A stretch of 27,431 nt of DNA from the NCBI GenBank assembly GCA_034437455.1, contig DAOTUB010000354.1, forward strand, positions 1-27,431. The letters are read 5' to 3'. Each line of letters starts with the position of its first letter. Position 1 is the first letter of the stretch. The notes under the pieces were generated by a model that was not told the origin of the DNA, did no database searches, and saw only the letters and a list, made by a program, of their open reading frames with translations. Origin of the DNA: DAOTUB01 sp034437455. GTDB taxonomy: Bacteria; Chloroflexota; Anaerolineae; B4-G1. A program made the translations under genes and the position numbers. Positions 1-7,588 of this stretch are shown piece after piece.

Positions 1-43
1 GCCTCTGCTATCCGCAGAAAAGTCATTTTGAAGCCGTTTTTCC

Positions 44-1159
44 GTGATTTCCGCAATAATTTGCGGCTTTTTCAGTTCAGTTCACGCTTTTGGCGACAAC
101 TCTGTGATTGCAAATGTCCAAAGTCCAATCATCGACAAGCCCCGTAAAAAGCCCTATATGGTCGCCGGGCTGATCGGGCGGATCACGTTCTGGGTGACGG
201 CGTTGGCGCTGTGGATGGGCCTGGATCGCTACCCCGCGGCGATGTTGGCGCTGTTTTTCGTCAACCTCGGCCTCTTTACGATATGTGACGGCTTTACCAG
301 CGTGGCCTGGTTCGACATTCTGTCGCGGGCCATCCCTGTGAGGCGGCGAGGGCGCTTGATGGGAACGAGCCAGTTCATCAGTGGACTGCTAGGAGCTGGC
401 GTGGGCGTGCTGGTGGGCCAAATCCTGGAGCGCCAGCCTTTTCCCCAGAATTACGCGCTGTTGTTCGCGCTGGCGGGTCTGGTGCTGATTCCATCGACCA
501 TCGCGCTGACTCTGGTGCGGGAGCCGGCCCTGGAGAGCGCGGATCTCGAAGCGGACGAGCAGAGGAAAAGCAATTGGCTGGAGCCTTTTGCCGATTCCAA
601 CTTTCGCCGTCTGATGGCCTCTCGTCTGCTCGTCGGCATGATCTCGATGTGCACTTCATTCTACGTCGTGCACGCGGAGGATGCGCTGCATCTACCCGAG
701 AGCGTCGTCGGCGCCTTTGTCACCGCCGAGACGCTAGCACGGGTAGGGGCTAGCGTGGTGCTGAGTCTGGTCAGTGAGCGGTGGGGGTCGCGGTACGTCG
801 CACGGGTCGGGAGCGCGGCGGCTTTCGTCGGGCCGCTCCTGGCGCTGGCGGCGAACCTGTCGGGCGGTGGTTGGTTCGTCTGGGCTTACCCGCTCGTCTA
901 TGTGGCGCTGGGTGTGATCAACAGCACGTGGATGCTGGGCTTTCTCAACTATTTGCTCGAAATCGCGCCCGAGGGAAAGAATCCCGCCTACACCGGCCTG
1001 GGTAATACCACCATGGGCATCCTGACGCTGACTCCGCTGGTGGGTGGATGGTTGTTGCAGATGACTTCGTACGCCGCGCTTTTTGGCGTGACGGCGGTGC
1101 TCGTGGCAATTGGATTCCTGCTCACGCTGCGGCTGAGGCCGGTGCTGGAGTTGGATTAG
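44..1159 (+). CDS. MFS transporter, 5'-truncated (probable pseudogene)
   Basis: This is an inner-membrane major facilitator permease of unknown substrate. From about base 128 (IIDKPRKKPY) to the end it aligns closely with the next gene, sharing the RRRGRL-GTSQ loop and the closing TM helices. The neighbour has about 74 further N-terminal residues, covering its first two TM segments, which are absent here. The frame opens with a GTG at 44, but those ~28 residues do not resemble an MFS start and include a terminator-like hairpin. No ribosome site or promoter is evident. The simplest reading is a deletion that fused an MFS body to unrelated upstream DNA, so the protein is probably non-functional. 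Substrate cannot be inferred. Confidence 0.7.
   Translation: MISAIICGFFSSVHAFGDNSVIANVQSPIIDKPRKKPYMVAGLIGRITFWVTALALWMGLDRYPAAMLALFFVNLGLFTICDGFTSVAWFDILSRAIPVRRRGRLMGTSQFISGLLGAGVGVLVGQILERQPFPQNYALLFALAGLVLIPSTIALTLVREPALESADLEADEQRKSNWLEPFADSNFRRLMASRLLVGMISMCTSFYVVHAEDALHLPESVVGAFVTAETLARVGASVVLSLVSERWGSRYVARVGSAAAFVGPLLALAANLSGGGWFVWAYPLVYVALGVINSTWMLGFLNYLLEIAPEGKNPAYTGLGNTTMGILTLTPLVGGWLLQMTSYAALFGVTAVLVAIGFLLTLRLRPVLELD
51..72 (+). terminator. Rho-independent terminator-like hairpin
   Basis: A CCGCAA stem at 51-56 pairs with TTGCGG at 61-66 across a 4-nt loop and is followed by CTTTTT. It lies inside the open frame that leads into the first MFS gene. This suggests the first ~120 bases were once a gene end or intergenic DNA and not MFS coding sequence. 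Confidence 0.55.
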
Positions 1160-1181
1160 AGGCGCAACGCCTTTGTCCGGC

Positions 1182-1209
1182 TTGACGACGCCGGACTTTG
1201 TGTTACACT
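1182..1209 (+). promoter_or_regulatory. Promoter of second MFS gene (leaderless)
   Basis: TTGACG (1182-1187) and TACACT (1204-1209) are separated by 16 bp, with an extended -10 TG one base before the -10. The expected start of transcription, seven bases past the -10, is base 1216, which is the first base of the GTG start codon. The -35 sits in the loop of a perfect 7-bp dyad (GTCCGGC 1175-1181 / GCCGGAC 1190-1196), a possible operator or a terminator for the gene before. Confidence 0.55.
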
Positions 1210-1215
1210 GGCGCC

Positions 1216-2484
1216 GTGAACAAAACCGAGACCCTACCCCCTCACTTTCGCTGGAATTTCCTCGTCTTTGTCGTGGACGTTGTCTCTTTCAAAGCGGCGT
1301 TCGCCTTTGTCGACCCCAACAGCGTGCTGCCCGCCTTTGTGCGTCAGTTTACCGACTGGGCCCCGGTGATCGGGTTGGTCACTACCGTCGTCAATGGCTT
1401 CTGGTTGCTGCCTCAATTGCTGGTTGCTCGCTTGATTAACGACAGGCCATACAAGAAACCTTATTTGCTTGCTGGACTGATCGGTCGGGCGTCGTTCTGG
1501 GTGGTGGCGCTGGCGCTTTGGCTTGGGTTGGCGCGCCATTCCACAGCGATGCTGATCCTTTTCTTTATCTGCATCGGCTTTTTCACCGCCAGTGATGGAT
1601 TCACCACCGTCGCCTGGTTCGACGTCCTGGCGCGAGCCATCCCGTTGAGGCGGCGTGGTCGGCTGCTGGGAACGTCGCAGGCCATCGGCGGGCTGGCGGG
1701 GGCCGGGGTGGGGGTGTTGATCGGGCTGATCCTGGGCAGTCCCAGCCTCTTCTTCCCGGCCAACTATGCGCTGATCTTTTTCCTGGCGGGCGTGGCGTTC
1801 ATTCCCTCGATCATCGCGCTGACGACACTGCGAGAGCCTCCACCCGAAGAGAACGACACGGAGGCAAACGGTTTGGCAAAGAATGGTTGGCTCATCCCCT
1901 TGCGCGACCCGGCCTTTCGTCGCCTGATGGGATGCCGCATGCTGATCGGTATGATCGCGATGGCGACTCCCTTTTACGTCGTGCACGCGTCCGACGTGCT
2001 GCATCTATCGGATAGCGCCATCGGCAGCTTTGTGGCCGCCCAGACGCTGGCGGTAGTGGTCGCTGGACCACTGCTGGGCATGATTAGCGAGCGCTGGGGG
2101 CCGCAATACGTGATCCGTATCGGCGGCGTTGGGGCCGCCGTATCACCGCTGTTTGCGCTCGTCACGCACCTGGTGAGAAGCGATTGGATGGTCCAGGCTT
2201 ATCCCTTTGTCTACGCGGCGCTGGGGTTTACTCAGAGTTCGTGGATTCTGGGCTTTTTCAACTACCTGCTAGAGATCGCGCCGACCGATCTGCGCCCGCT
2301 CTACGTGGGTCTGGGCAGCACCATTATGGGGGCGCTGACGCTGGTGCCGATCGTGGGCGGCTGGTTGTTGGAGACGACCTCTTATACCATGCTCTTTGGC
2401 GTCACGGCGGTCCTGATGTTGCTCGGCACCCTGTTCTCCCTGCGACTGGGGCCGCCTTTACAGATCGCGCTCGCAGAGGATTAA
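1216..2484 (+). CDS. MFS transporter
   Basis: A full-length paralogue of the preceding gene, 422 residues, with about 12 hydrophobic segments. It carries the charged RRRGRLLGTSQ loop after the fourth helix and a soluble middle linker around residues 200-215. Major facilitator proteins move small solutes by uniport, symport or antiport; the substrate is not visible from sequence. I chose the GTG at 1216 over the TTG at 1198 because a promoter predicts transcription to start exactly there and no Shine-Dalgarno sequence is present. The DedA-like gene follows two bases after its stop, so they are probably co-transcribed. Tandem duplication with decay of the upstream copy is the likely history. 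Confidence 0.85.
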   Translation: MNKTETLPPHFRWNFLVFVVDVVSFKAAFAFVDPNSVLPAFVRQFTDWAPVIGLVTTVVNGFWLLPQLLVARLINDRPYKKPYLLAGLIGRASFWVVALALWLGLARHSTAMLILFFICIGFFTASDGFTTVAWFDVLARAIPLRRRGRLLGTSQAIGGLAGAGVGVLIGLILGSPSLFFPANYALIFFLAGVAFIPSIIALTTLREPPPEENDTEANGLAKNGWLIPLRDPAFRRLMGCRMLIGMIAMATPFYVVHASDVLHLSDSAIGSFVAAQTLAVVVAGPLLGMISERWGPQYVIRIGGVGAAVSPLFALVTHLVRSDWMVQAYPFVYAALGFTQSSWILGFFNYLLEIAPTDLRPLYVGLGSTIMGALTLVPIVGGWLLETTSYTMLFGVTAVLMLLGTLFSLRLGPPLQIALAED

Positions 2485-2486
2485 TC

Positions 2487-3197
2487 GTGAGCGATCAGAG
2501 CAGCCGCGACTGGACTTTCCGTGTCGTGCTGCTCGTGGCGCTGGCGGCGGCTATCGGCGGCGCGCTGTGGTACTGGCGCGAGTCGTTGTGGATTTTCTTC
2601 GGCGATCAGGAGCGGGTGCGGGAATGGGTGAAGGGGCTTGGGCCGTGGGGGCCGCTGGTCACCATCGCGCTCAACGTGGCCCAGGTGGTGCTGGCGCCGA
2701 TCCCCGGCCAGTTCGTGGGGTTGGTGAACGGTTATCTCTACGGCGTCTGGCTGGGCGCTGTCTACAGTATGGCGGGGCTGCTGTTGGGTACGACGTTGGC
2801 GATGGCGTTGGCCCGCTGGTTCGGTCGGCCCCTGGTCGAGCGTCTGGTGAACCAGGTCCAATTGACGCACTGGGATCGCATCGCCGGCCGTCAGGGGCCG
2901 CTGTTCTTTTTCCTCGTCTTTTTGCTCCCCCTCGTTCCCGACGACATTGCCTGTTTTCTGATCGGACTCAGTTCGCTTTCCATTCCGCGCATGCTCGTGC
3001 TCGCCACGTTGGGACGCTTGCCGGGTGTGTTCGTCTCCTGCTGGATGGGGGCCTACGCGACCGAGTGGCCGTGGTGGGTGTGGATTCCCCTGGGTGGCGC
3101 GGTGACTGGATTGGCCTGGCTCTTTTGGCGTTATCAGGCTCAGTTAGAGAGCTTGATCGTGCGCTTGATTCAGCGGCTCACAAGGCGTGAAGCGTGA
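2487..3197 (+). CDS. DedA/TVP38 (VTT domain) family membrane protein
   Basis: A 236-residue membrane protein of the SNARE-associated/VTT (TVP38/TMEM64, PF09335) type. Residues 1-10 are polar, followed by a TM helix at ~11-28, then the family core around 60-200 with the PGQFVGLVNGYLYG re-entrant-like segment and GLLLGTTLAMALARWFG. Family members act in membrane homeostasis and lipid or small-molecule flipping; a specific role here is unknown. The GTG start at 2487 is two bases after the MFS stop, and the AGAGGA of the MFS tail can serve as its ribosome site, implying translational coupling. It has a short basic tail (LIQRLTRREA). Identity to family is clear, function is not. Confidence 0.82.
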   Translation: MSDQSSRDWTFRVVLLVALAAAIGGALWYWRESLWIFFGDQERVREWVKGLGPWGPLVTIALNVAQVVLAPIPGQFVGLVNGYLYGVWLGAVYSMAGLLLGTTLAMALARWFGRPLVERLVNQVQLTHWDRIAGRQGPLFFFLVFLLPLVPDDIACFLIGLSSLSIPRMLVLATLGRLPGVFVSCWMGAYATEWPWWVWIPLGGAVTGLAWLFWRYQAQLESLIVRLIQRLTRREA

Positions 3198-3220
3198 ATT
3201 ACGCATCACGCATTAGACAC

Positions 3221-3249
3221 TTGGCTCCCCCTGCTATCAATGGTATAAT
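3221..3249 (+). promoter_or_regulatory. Sigma70-type promoter of SDR gene
   Basis: TTGGCT (3221-3226), a 17-bp spacer and a perfect TATAAT (3244-3249). Transcription would begin near 3256, leaving a leader of about 20 nt that contains the strong AAGGAGGAGG ribosome site at 3265-3274 before ATG 3277. Confidence 0.7.
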
Positions 3250-3276
3250 CCTCCTCGTGCACACAAGGAGGAGGCT

Positions 3277-4212
3277 ATGATACTGGTCACCGGCGCCACG
3301 AACTTTGTGGGGCGGGCTGTCGTGCGCCATCTGGTGAACAAGCGGCACGAGGTCCGCTGCCTGCTGCAACCATCCCGGCGTCAACAGCAGTTGCCCACCG
3401 ACATCACATTTTCCACCGTCTCGGCCAGCGTTGATGACCTGCTCACCCTGCGCGTGGCCATGCAGGATGTGACGGCGGTCGTTCACGTGATGCGAGAGGG
3501 AGATCCGGTTCAGGAGGGCACACTTCGTCAGCACGTTGAAGGGACAACCAATCTTGTCGCGGTGGCCAAGGAGATGGGCATCCAGCGCTTTATTTACCTG
3601 AGCCGCCTGGGGGCCGAGCGAGCTTCTGCCTATCCGCTCTACCGCGCCCGGGGAGACGCCGAGGCCGCGGTGCGCGAGAGCGGGGTGGATTATACGATCC
3701 TCCAATCGACCGTCATCTACAGCCCGGAGGATGCCTTTACCAACGTGCTGGTGATGCTGGCCAAAATGTCCCCTTTCGTATTGCCCATCCCCAATGTGAG
3801 TGGCTCTCGCTTCCAGCCTGTGTGGGCCGGTGACCTGGCGACGTGTATTGCAGCCGCGCTGGATCGAGAGGATCTAGTCGAGAGGACGATACCCATCGGC
3901 GGGCCGGAGCATTTTACGCTCGAGCAGATGGTGGCCCAGATACTCGAGTCGGCCGGAATGCGCCGGCGCCTGATGCACGTGAACATGCCGTTCATGCGGG
4001 TGGCGACCGAGTTTTTCGAGATGGTATGGCTGCGCAACCCCACTCCGCTCTGGTGGCTCGATTTCGTGACCGTGGGCAGCGCGACGGAACTGGGGGCCAT
4101 CCCGCGCCACTTTGGCTTTGAGCCTCGTCGCTTTGCCGACCGTCTGCGCTATCTCCGCACCAAGCAGCCCTGGCGACGCAACTTTGTCCGCTTTATCCTG
4201 GACTATTGCTAA
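3277..4212 (+). CDS. Atypical SDR, NAD(P)-binding (NDUFA9/NmrA-like)
   Basis: A 311-residue Rossmann-fold protein of the atypical/extended short-chain dehydrogenase group that includes NDUFA9-like and NmrA-like members. The N-terminal nucleotide motif reads TGATNFVG (residues 5-12), so the middle glycine of GxxGxxG is replaced by Asn9. RFIYLSRLGAERASAYPLYRARGDAE (about residues 106-131) matches the region where these families place the Ser and Tyr/Lys, and a typical DYTILQSTVIYSPED substrate-side segment follows. Such proteins often bind NAD(P) without classical dehydrogenase chemistry and help quinone or carotenoid metabolism or complex assembly; no substrate can be assigned. It stands as a single gene with its own promoter and strong ribosome site; the RAYT element lies immediately downstream. 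Confidence 0.82.
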   Translation: MILVTGATNFVGRAVVRHLVNKRHEVRCLLQPSRRQQQLPTDITFSTVSASVDDLLTLRVAMQDVTAVVHVMREGDPVQEGTLRQHVEGTTNLVAVAKEMGIQRFIYLSRLGAERASAYPLYRARGDAEAAVRESGVDYTILQSTVIYSPEDAFTNVLVMLAKMSPFVLPIPNVSGSRFQPVWAGDLATCIAAALDREDLVERTIPIGGPEHFTLEQMVAQILESAGMRRRLMHVNMPFMRVATEFFEMVWLRNPTPLWWLDFVTVGSATELGAIPRHFGFEPRRFADRLRYLRTKQPWRRNFVRFILDYC

Positions 4213-4214
4213 TC

Positions 4215-4251
4215 GTAGGTTGGGTGGAGGCGCCGTTTGCCTCCACCCAAC
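4215..4251 (+). repeat. REP-like hairpin upstream of RAYT gene
   Basis: GTAG (4215-4218) is followed by a perfect 13-bp inverted repeat, GTTGGGTGGAGGC (4219-4231) and its complement (4239-4251), around a 7-nt loop. A GTAG foot next to a palindrome is the known signature of REP sequences handled by RAYT transposases. It starts two bases after the SDR stop and may also act as its transcription terminator. Confidence 0.75.
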
Positions 4252-4275
4252 TCCCAGTCGATACACCATTACAAA

Positions 4276-4818
4276 ATGAAATATCGAAGGGCGCGAGTGG
4301 AGGGCGGAACATACTTTTTTACGGTTGTTACCCACCGCCGGAGAAAGTTCCTATGTGAGCCTGAAAACGTTGCCCATTTGCGGGAGGCGTTCCGATACGT
4401 GATGGCGCGTCACCCCTTTGTGATCGATGCCATCGTCTTGTTACCCGACCATCTGCATGCTATCTGGACATTACCTGAAGGGGATGCTGACTTTTCTACA
4501 CGCTGGCGTCTGGTCAAAAGCGCCTTCACCCGCGCGTGCGGCGAGGCTTACCACGGAGTTGTTTCTAGCTCGCGGCGGCGGAAGGGCGAACAAGCTGTAT
4601 GGCAAAGGCGTTTCTGGGAACATCGAATCCGCGACGAGAGAGACCTCATCCAGCACGTGGAATACATTCATTATAATCCGGTCAAGCACGGCATGGTAAA
4701 GGCTCCGAGGGATTGGGAGTACTCTAGTTTTCATCGTTACGTCCGTCAAGGGATCTATGACCAAGAATGGGGAGCTGAAGGGACCATTTCTTTTGGGACT
4801 GGTGTGGGGTCTGAGTGA
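4276..4818 (+). CDS. REP-associated tyrosine transposase (RAYT)
   Basis: A 180-residue Y1 HUH transposase (PF01797, IS200/IS605-related). It opens with the family start MKYRRARVEGGTYFFTVVTH, has the HUH metal motif in LLPDHLHAIW (His59 and His61), and the catalytic tyrosine Tyr130 in HVEYIHYNPVKHGMV. RAYTs cut and join single-stranded REP hairpins and are usually domesticated single-copy genes. I chose ATG 4276 over the upstream in-frame start at 4237 because the family begins at MKYRR and the earlier frame overlaps the hairpin. No good ribosome site is evident. REP hairpins lie on both sides, in opposite orientations, as expected for a REP/BIME unit with its transposase. Confidence 0.9.
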   Translation: MKYRRARVEGGTYFFTVVTHRRRKFLCEPENVAHLREAFRYVMARHPFVIDAIVLLPDHLHAIWTLPEGDADFSTRWRLVKSAFTRACGEAYHGVVSSSRRRKGEQAVWQRRFWEHRIRDERDLIQHVEYIHYNPVKHGMVKAPRDWEYSSFHRYVRQGIYDQEWGAEGTISFGTGVGSE

Positions 4819-4835
4819 AAATTGAGAGCGAAGGC

Positions 4836-4864
4836 GTTGGGTTTTGTTCCTCAACCCAATCTAC
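4836..4864 (-). repeat. REP-like hairpin downstream of RAYT gene
   Basis: Read on the minus strand it starts with GTAG (4864-4861) and has an inverted repeat around loop 4844-4852 (T37-T43 paired with A53-A59, one wobble at the base). The sequence GGGTTGAGGAAC is shared with the hairpin at 5058, in opposite orientation, giving a BIME-like pair. Confidence 0.65.
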
Positions 4865-4884
4865 CGATTGGTTCCTGAGCTTCG

Positions 4885-5052
4885 GTGGGGGGCGTTTTCC
4901 TTTTGCTGTGCTTTGTCTATGCTCTCCTACTAGAAAGGACGACCAAACTCGATGGGCTGGAACTGGTCGCACGGGCTTCCTTTCTCGCCGCGGGCACGGT
5001 AGCCATTGCTTGGGGGGTGCTCAAGATTTTCTCCCTACTGGGAGTCCCATAG
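4885..5052 (+). other. Possible relic or small membrane peptide ORF
   Basis: A short open frame between two REP hairpins encodes about 55 residues with two hydrophobic segments (FLLLCFVYALLL and FLAAGTVAIAWGVLKIFSLL) split by a charged loop. Its start would be GTG 4885, and a TGA lies just upstream in the same frame. There is no convincing ribosome site. It reads like the tail of a membrane protein, so it may be a gene remnant left when the repeats moved in. It could equally be chance. Confidence 0.2.
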
Positions 5053-5057
5053 TAGTA

Positions 5058-5090
5058 GTAGGTTGGGTTGAGGAACGAAACCCAACCTAC
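5058..5090 (+). repeat. REP-like hairpin at the end of the MetE-like gene
   Basis: A perfect 12-bp inverted repeat, GTAGGTTGGGTT (5058-5069) with its complement (5079-5090), around a 9-nt loop. It carries GTAG on both strands. The minus-strand copy supplies the TAG stop codon (5089-5087) of the MetE-like gene, and the hairpin could terminate that transcript. Confidence 0.75.
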
Positions 5091-6196
5091 ACAAAGCCGT
5101 GTTGATTCCTCAAGTGTGTGGACATCTGACGTAGCAGCACGAGCACCCGCTCGGCCAGCGGCTCGGTGAGCACGCCGCCCGCGCCGCAACTGGGCGTGAT
5201 CAGCGCCCGACGCAGCAGCAATTCCCGCTCAAAGCCCTTGCGTGCCAGGCGCTCGACGCCCTCCTCAAAGCGTTCCAGCAGCGAGGGGAGCGTCTCGGTC
5301 GCGGCAGCCTCTCTGTCGAGCGTGGGGACGATGCCCCAGCCCAGGCAGCCGCCTCGTTCCAGGAAGGCGTGCAGTTCGGCGGGGTAGAGCGTGATGCCCT
5401 GCACGTGGTCGTAAGCGTCAAAGTCGAGGACGTCCAGGTCGGTCTCCATCAGCAGCGACCAGTCGGTGTTCTCTTCGCAGTGGACGCCGGACAGCCCGCC
5501 CTGGGCGTGGATCGCGGCGACGACCTCGTTGATGTCCCGGATGACGTCCTCCTCGCTGATGGTGAGAAAGGTCTGCGAGCCAAAGCCGAGCAACGCCGGT
5601 TCGTCGAGAAAGATCATCAATCGCGAGCTGAACGCGCTCAATCGAGTCATCTGCCACATCGCTTTCAACGCTACCGTCTTGACGACCACGTCGTGCAGTT
5701 GTTCGTCATAGTAGGAGCAGCGGCGGTCCTGGTCGAGCAGGTTGGTGCCGAGCGTAAAGGGGCCGGTCACCTGTCCCTTGAGCATCACTGGCGTTGCTGT
5801 TTGCTCTGGCAGCCGGTCGAGAAATTCCGCAAAGCCCGCCGCGTACTGTGACGAGAGGCCAAAGCTATCGAGCGCGCCTGGGTCTTTTGTCTCGGTCGCC
5901 GCCAGGTAGCGCGTGTAAAAGTCGGTCAGTTGATCGACAAAGTCGGGCGTGGTGGTGTCAAAGTAAAATCGTTCTTTCTCCGTATCTTCCACCAGCCCTG
6001 GTATCCCCTCGGTAAATTGCACCATCATGTTCTCGTAAAAGGTGCGCTTGGGGAATTGTGCCCAGGAGGGAATCTCTGGCGTGCTCTCGAACATCAGGCG
6101 TGTGCCGAGAGCTACGTCGGTGTGCGGCAGGCTGCCGATGGTCGTCGCCAGGCAGCGCGGCTCGAACGGGAATGGCGCTTTACTCGTGTCTTGCAT
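5087..6196 (-). CDS. MetE C-terminal-like methyltransferase (cobalamin-independent methionine synthase fold)
   Basis: A 369-residue single-domain protein of the methionine synthase II / UROD-like TIM-barrel superfamily (PF01717 type), about half the length of true MetE. Visible landmarks are TTIGSLPHTD (residues ~18-27), LKGQVTGPFT (~139-148), IFLDEPAL (~195-202), a GVHCEEN segment with His239-Cys240, and TPSCGAG with Cys337. The His/Cys and late Cys match the zinc site that activates a thiol for methylation. Short relatives lacking the N-terminal half act as core methionine synthases or corrinoid-linked methyltransferases in anaerobes; the methyl donor here is unknown. ATG 6196 follows a GAGGAGGGG ribosome site. 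It is the last gene of a six-gene minus-strand run, 11 bases after the GT2 gene. Confidence 0.75.
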   Translation of the reverse strand: MQDTSKAPFPFEPRCLATTIGSLPHTDVALGTRLMFESTPEIPSWAQFPKRTFYENMMVQFTEGIPGLVEDTEKERFYFDTTTPDFVDQLTDFYTRYLAATETKDPGALDSFGLSSQYAAGFAEFLDRLPEQTATPVMLKGQVTGPFTLGTNLLDQDRRCSYYDEQLHDVVVKTVALKAMWQMTRLSAFSSRLMIFLDEPALLGFGSQTFLTISEEDVIRDINEVVAAIHAQGGLSGVHCEENTDWSLLMETDLDVLDFDAYDHVQGITLYPAELHAFLERGGCLGWGIVPTLDREAAATETLPSLLERFEEGVERLARKGFERELLLRRALITPSCGAGGVLTEPLAERVLVLLRQMSTHLRNQHGFV

Positions 6197-6207
6197 GCCC
6201 CTCCTCG

Positions 6208-6912
6208 TCAATGGTTTTGTCTCTGAAATCGATACTTGAACAGCGTCCAGATGGCCCGTATCCCGTCGCGCCAGTTGATCTTTTTGCCCTCGCGAAAGGC
6301 GCGGGGCTGGTACGAGATCGGCACTTCGTGAATTTCGATCCCTCTGAGCAACACCTTGCTGGTTGCCTCCGGGCAGAACTCGAAGCCATCCGATTCCAGA
6401 TCGAGGCTGCGCACAAGGTCGGCGCGAAAGAGCTTGTAGCCGGTCGGCTCGTCGGTGATGTGCGAGCCGTACAGCAGGTTGGCGAGCCAGCTCAGCAGCA
6501 GCCCGCCCCAGTAAAAGCTCAACGACGAGCGAGGATTAGTACGTAGGTTGCGCGACCCATAGACGACCTGCACCGCCGGATCGGCGAACGGAGCCAGCAA
6601 TTGGGGGTACTCTTGAGGATTGTACTCCAGGTCGGCGTCCTGGGTGATGACGACGTCGCCCGTGACGTGCTCCAGCGCCGTGCGGATGGCCGCCCCCTTG
6701 CCCCGGTTGCGCTCGTGGTGCACGACCTTGAAGGGGTTAGACCAGCGGGCGACCAGGGTATTCAGAACCGTGTCTGTCCCATCGGTGGAGCCGTCGTTCA
6801 CGACAATGATCTCTTTCTCGACGCCGTCAAGCTCGACGTTTTGCACCCGTTCGACGATCTGGGCGACGGTCTCGGCTTCGTTGTATACTGGAATGATAAT
6901 TGAAAGCTTCAC
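6208..6912 (-). CDS. GT2 family glycosyltransferase (dolichol-phosphate mannosyltransferase-like)
   Basis: A 234-residue family 2 glycosyltransferase of the DPM1 type, a GT-A fold enzyme that moves a sugar from a nucleotide donor to a polyprenyl phosphate at the membrane. Seen features: the opening SIIIPVYNEAETV, nucleotide-binding VVNDGSTDGT (Asp40), the GKGAAIRTAL segment, the metal-binding DADLEYNP, and the closing EVPISYQPRAFREGKKINW typical of this subgroup. No C-terminal GtrA-like TM domain is present, so it is the soluble/peripheral form. It sits 19 bases after udk and 11 before the MetE-like gene in one run. The acceptor is not known. Confidence 0.88.
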   Translation of the reverse strand: MKLSIIIPVYNEAETVAQIVERVQNVELDGVEKEIIVVNDGSTDGTDTVLNTLVARWSNPFKVVHHERNRGKGAAIRTALEHVTGDVVITQDADLEYNPQEYPQLLAPFADPAVQVVYGSRNLRTNPRSSLSFYWGGLLLSWLANLLYGSHITDEPTGYKLFRADLVRSLDLESDGFEFCPEATSKVLLRGIEIHEVPISYQPRAFREGKKINWRDGIRAIWTLFKYRFQRQNH

Positions 6913-6931
6913 GAATTACCCCGTGTGTGTT

Positions 6932-7588
6932 CTAGGCGGTGCTGTGTCTTGTTCCTTGCTCTTTTTCTTCTAACATACCCTTGATGCGCGCGGCGATCAT
7001 CTCGATGGCGACCTCGTTGAAGCCCCCTTCGGGAATGATGACGTCGGCGTATCGTTTGCTCGGTTCGACGAACTCCAGGTGCATCGGGCGCACCGTCGCG
7101 AGGTATTGCTCGCAGACCGATTCGACGCTACGACCGCGCTCCTCGACGTCCCGCCGCAGCCGCCGGATAAAGCGCACATCGGCGTCGGTGTCCACGTAGA
7201 GCTTGACGTCGAACAGTTCTCGCAGCGCCGGCTCGACAAATACCAGGATCCCCTCGACAATGATCACCGTAGCGGTCTCCACGCAGCGCGTCTGTTGTCT
7301 GCGCGTGTGGGTGGTAAAGTCGTAGCTGGGGATTTCGATGGTGTGACCGGCGCGGAGTGCTTTCAGGTGCTCGATCAAGAGTTCGGTCTCCAACGAGTTG
7401 GGGTGGTCGTAGTTGACCTGGGCGCGCAGGCGTGGCGGAAGATGGCTGAGATCGCGATAGTAAGCGTCGTGCGGGATATAGACGATGTGCTCGGCTCCCA
7501 CGCGCTCCAGAATCTGCCGAGTCACGGTCGTCTTACCCGACCCGGTTCCACCCGCTACTCCGATCACAATGGGTCTCGTGTCGGTCAT
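6932..7588 (-). CDS. udk: Uridine kinase
   Basis: A 218-residue P-loop kinase that phosphorylates uridine (and often cytidine) to the monophosphate in pyrimidine salvage. The Walker A motif GGTGSGKT lies at residues 13-20, followed by the IPHDAYYRDLSHLP segment, NYDHPNSLET, and the YDFTTHTR motif of the substrate site. IIVEGILVF and a RRLRRDVEERGRS lid segment complete the family pattern, and the length matches bacterial Udk. Its ATG overlaps the Nudix stop (ATGA), so the two are translationally coupled. Phosphoribulokinase is a related alternative but the length and motifs favour Udk. Confidence 0.9.
   Translation of the reverse strand: MTDTRPIVIGVAGGTGSGKTTVTRQILERVGAEHIVYIPHDAYYRDLSHLPPRLRAQVNYDHPNSLETELLIEHLKALRAGHTIEIPSYDFTTHTRRQQTRCVETATVIIVEGILVFVEPALRELFDVKLYVDTDADVRFIRRLRRDVEERGRSVESVCEQYLATVRPMHLEFVEPSKRYADVIIPEGGFNEVAIEMIAARIKGMLEEKEQGTRHSTA

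Noticed and set aside
3250..3274. CCTCCTC near 3250 complementary to the GAGGAGG ribosome site, as if sequestering it.
   Set aside because: The predicted transcript starts near 3256, so nearly all of the CCTCCTC arm lies outside the RNA.
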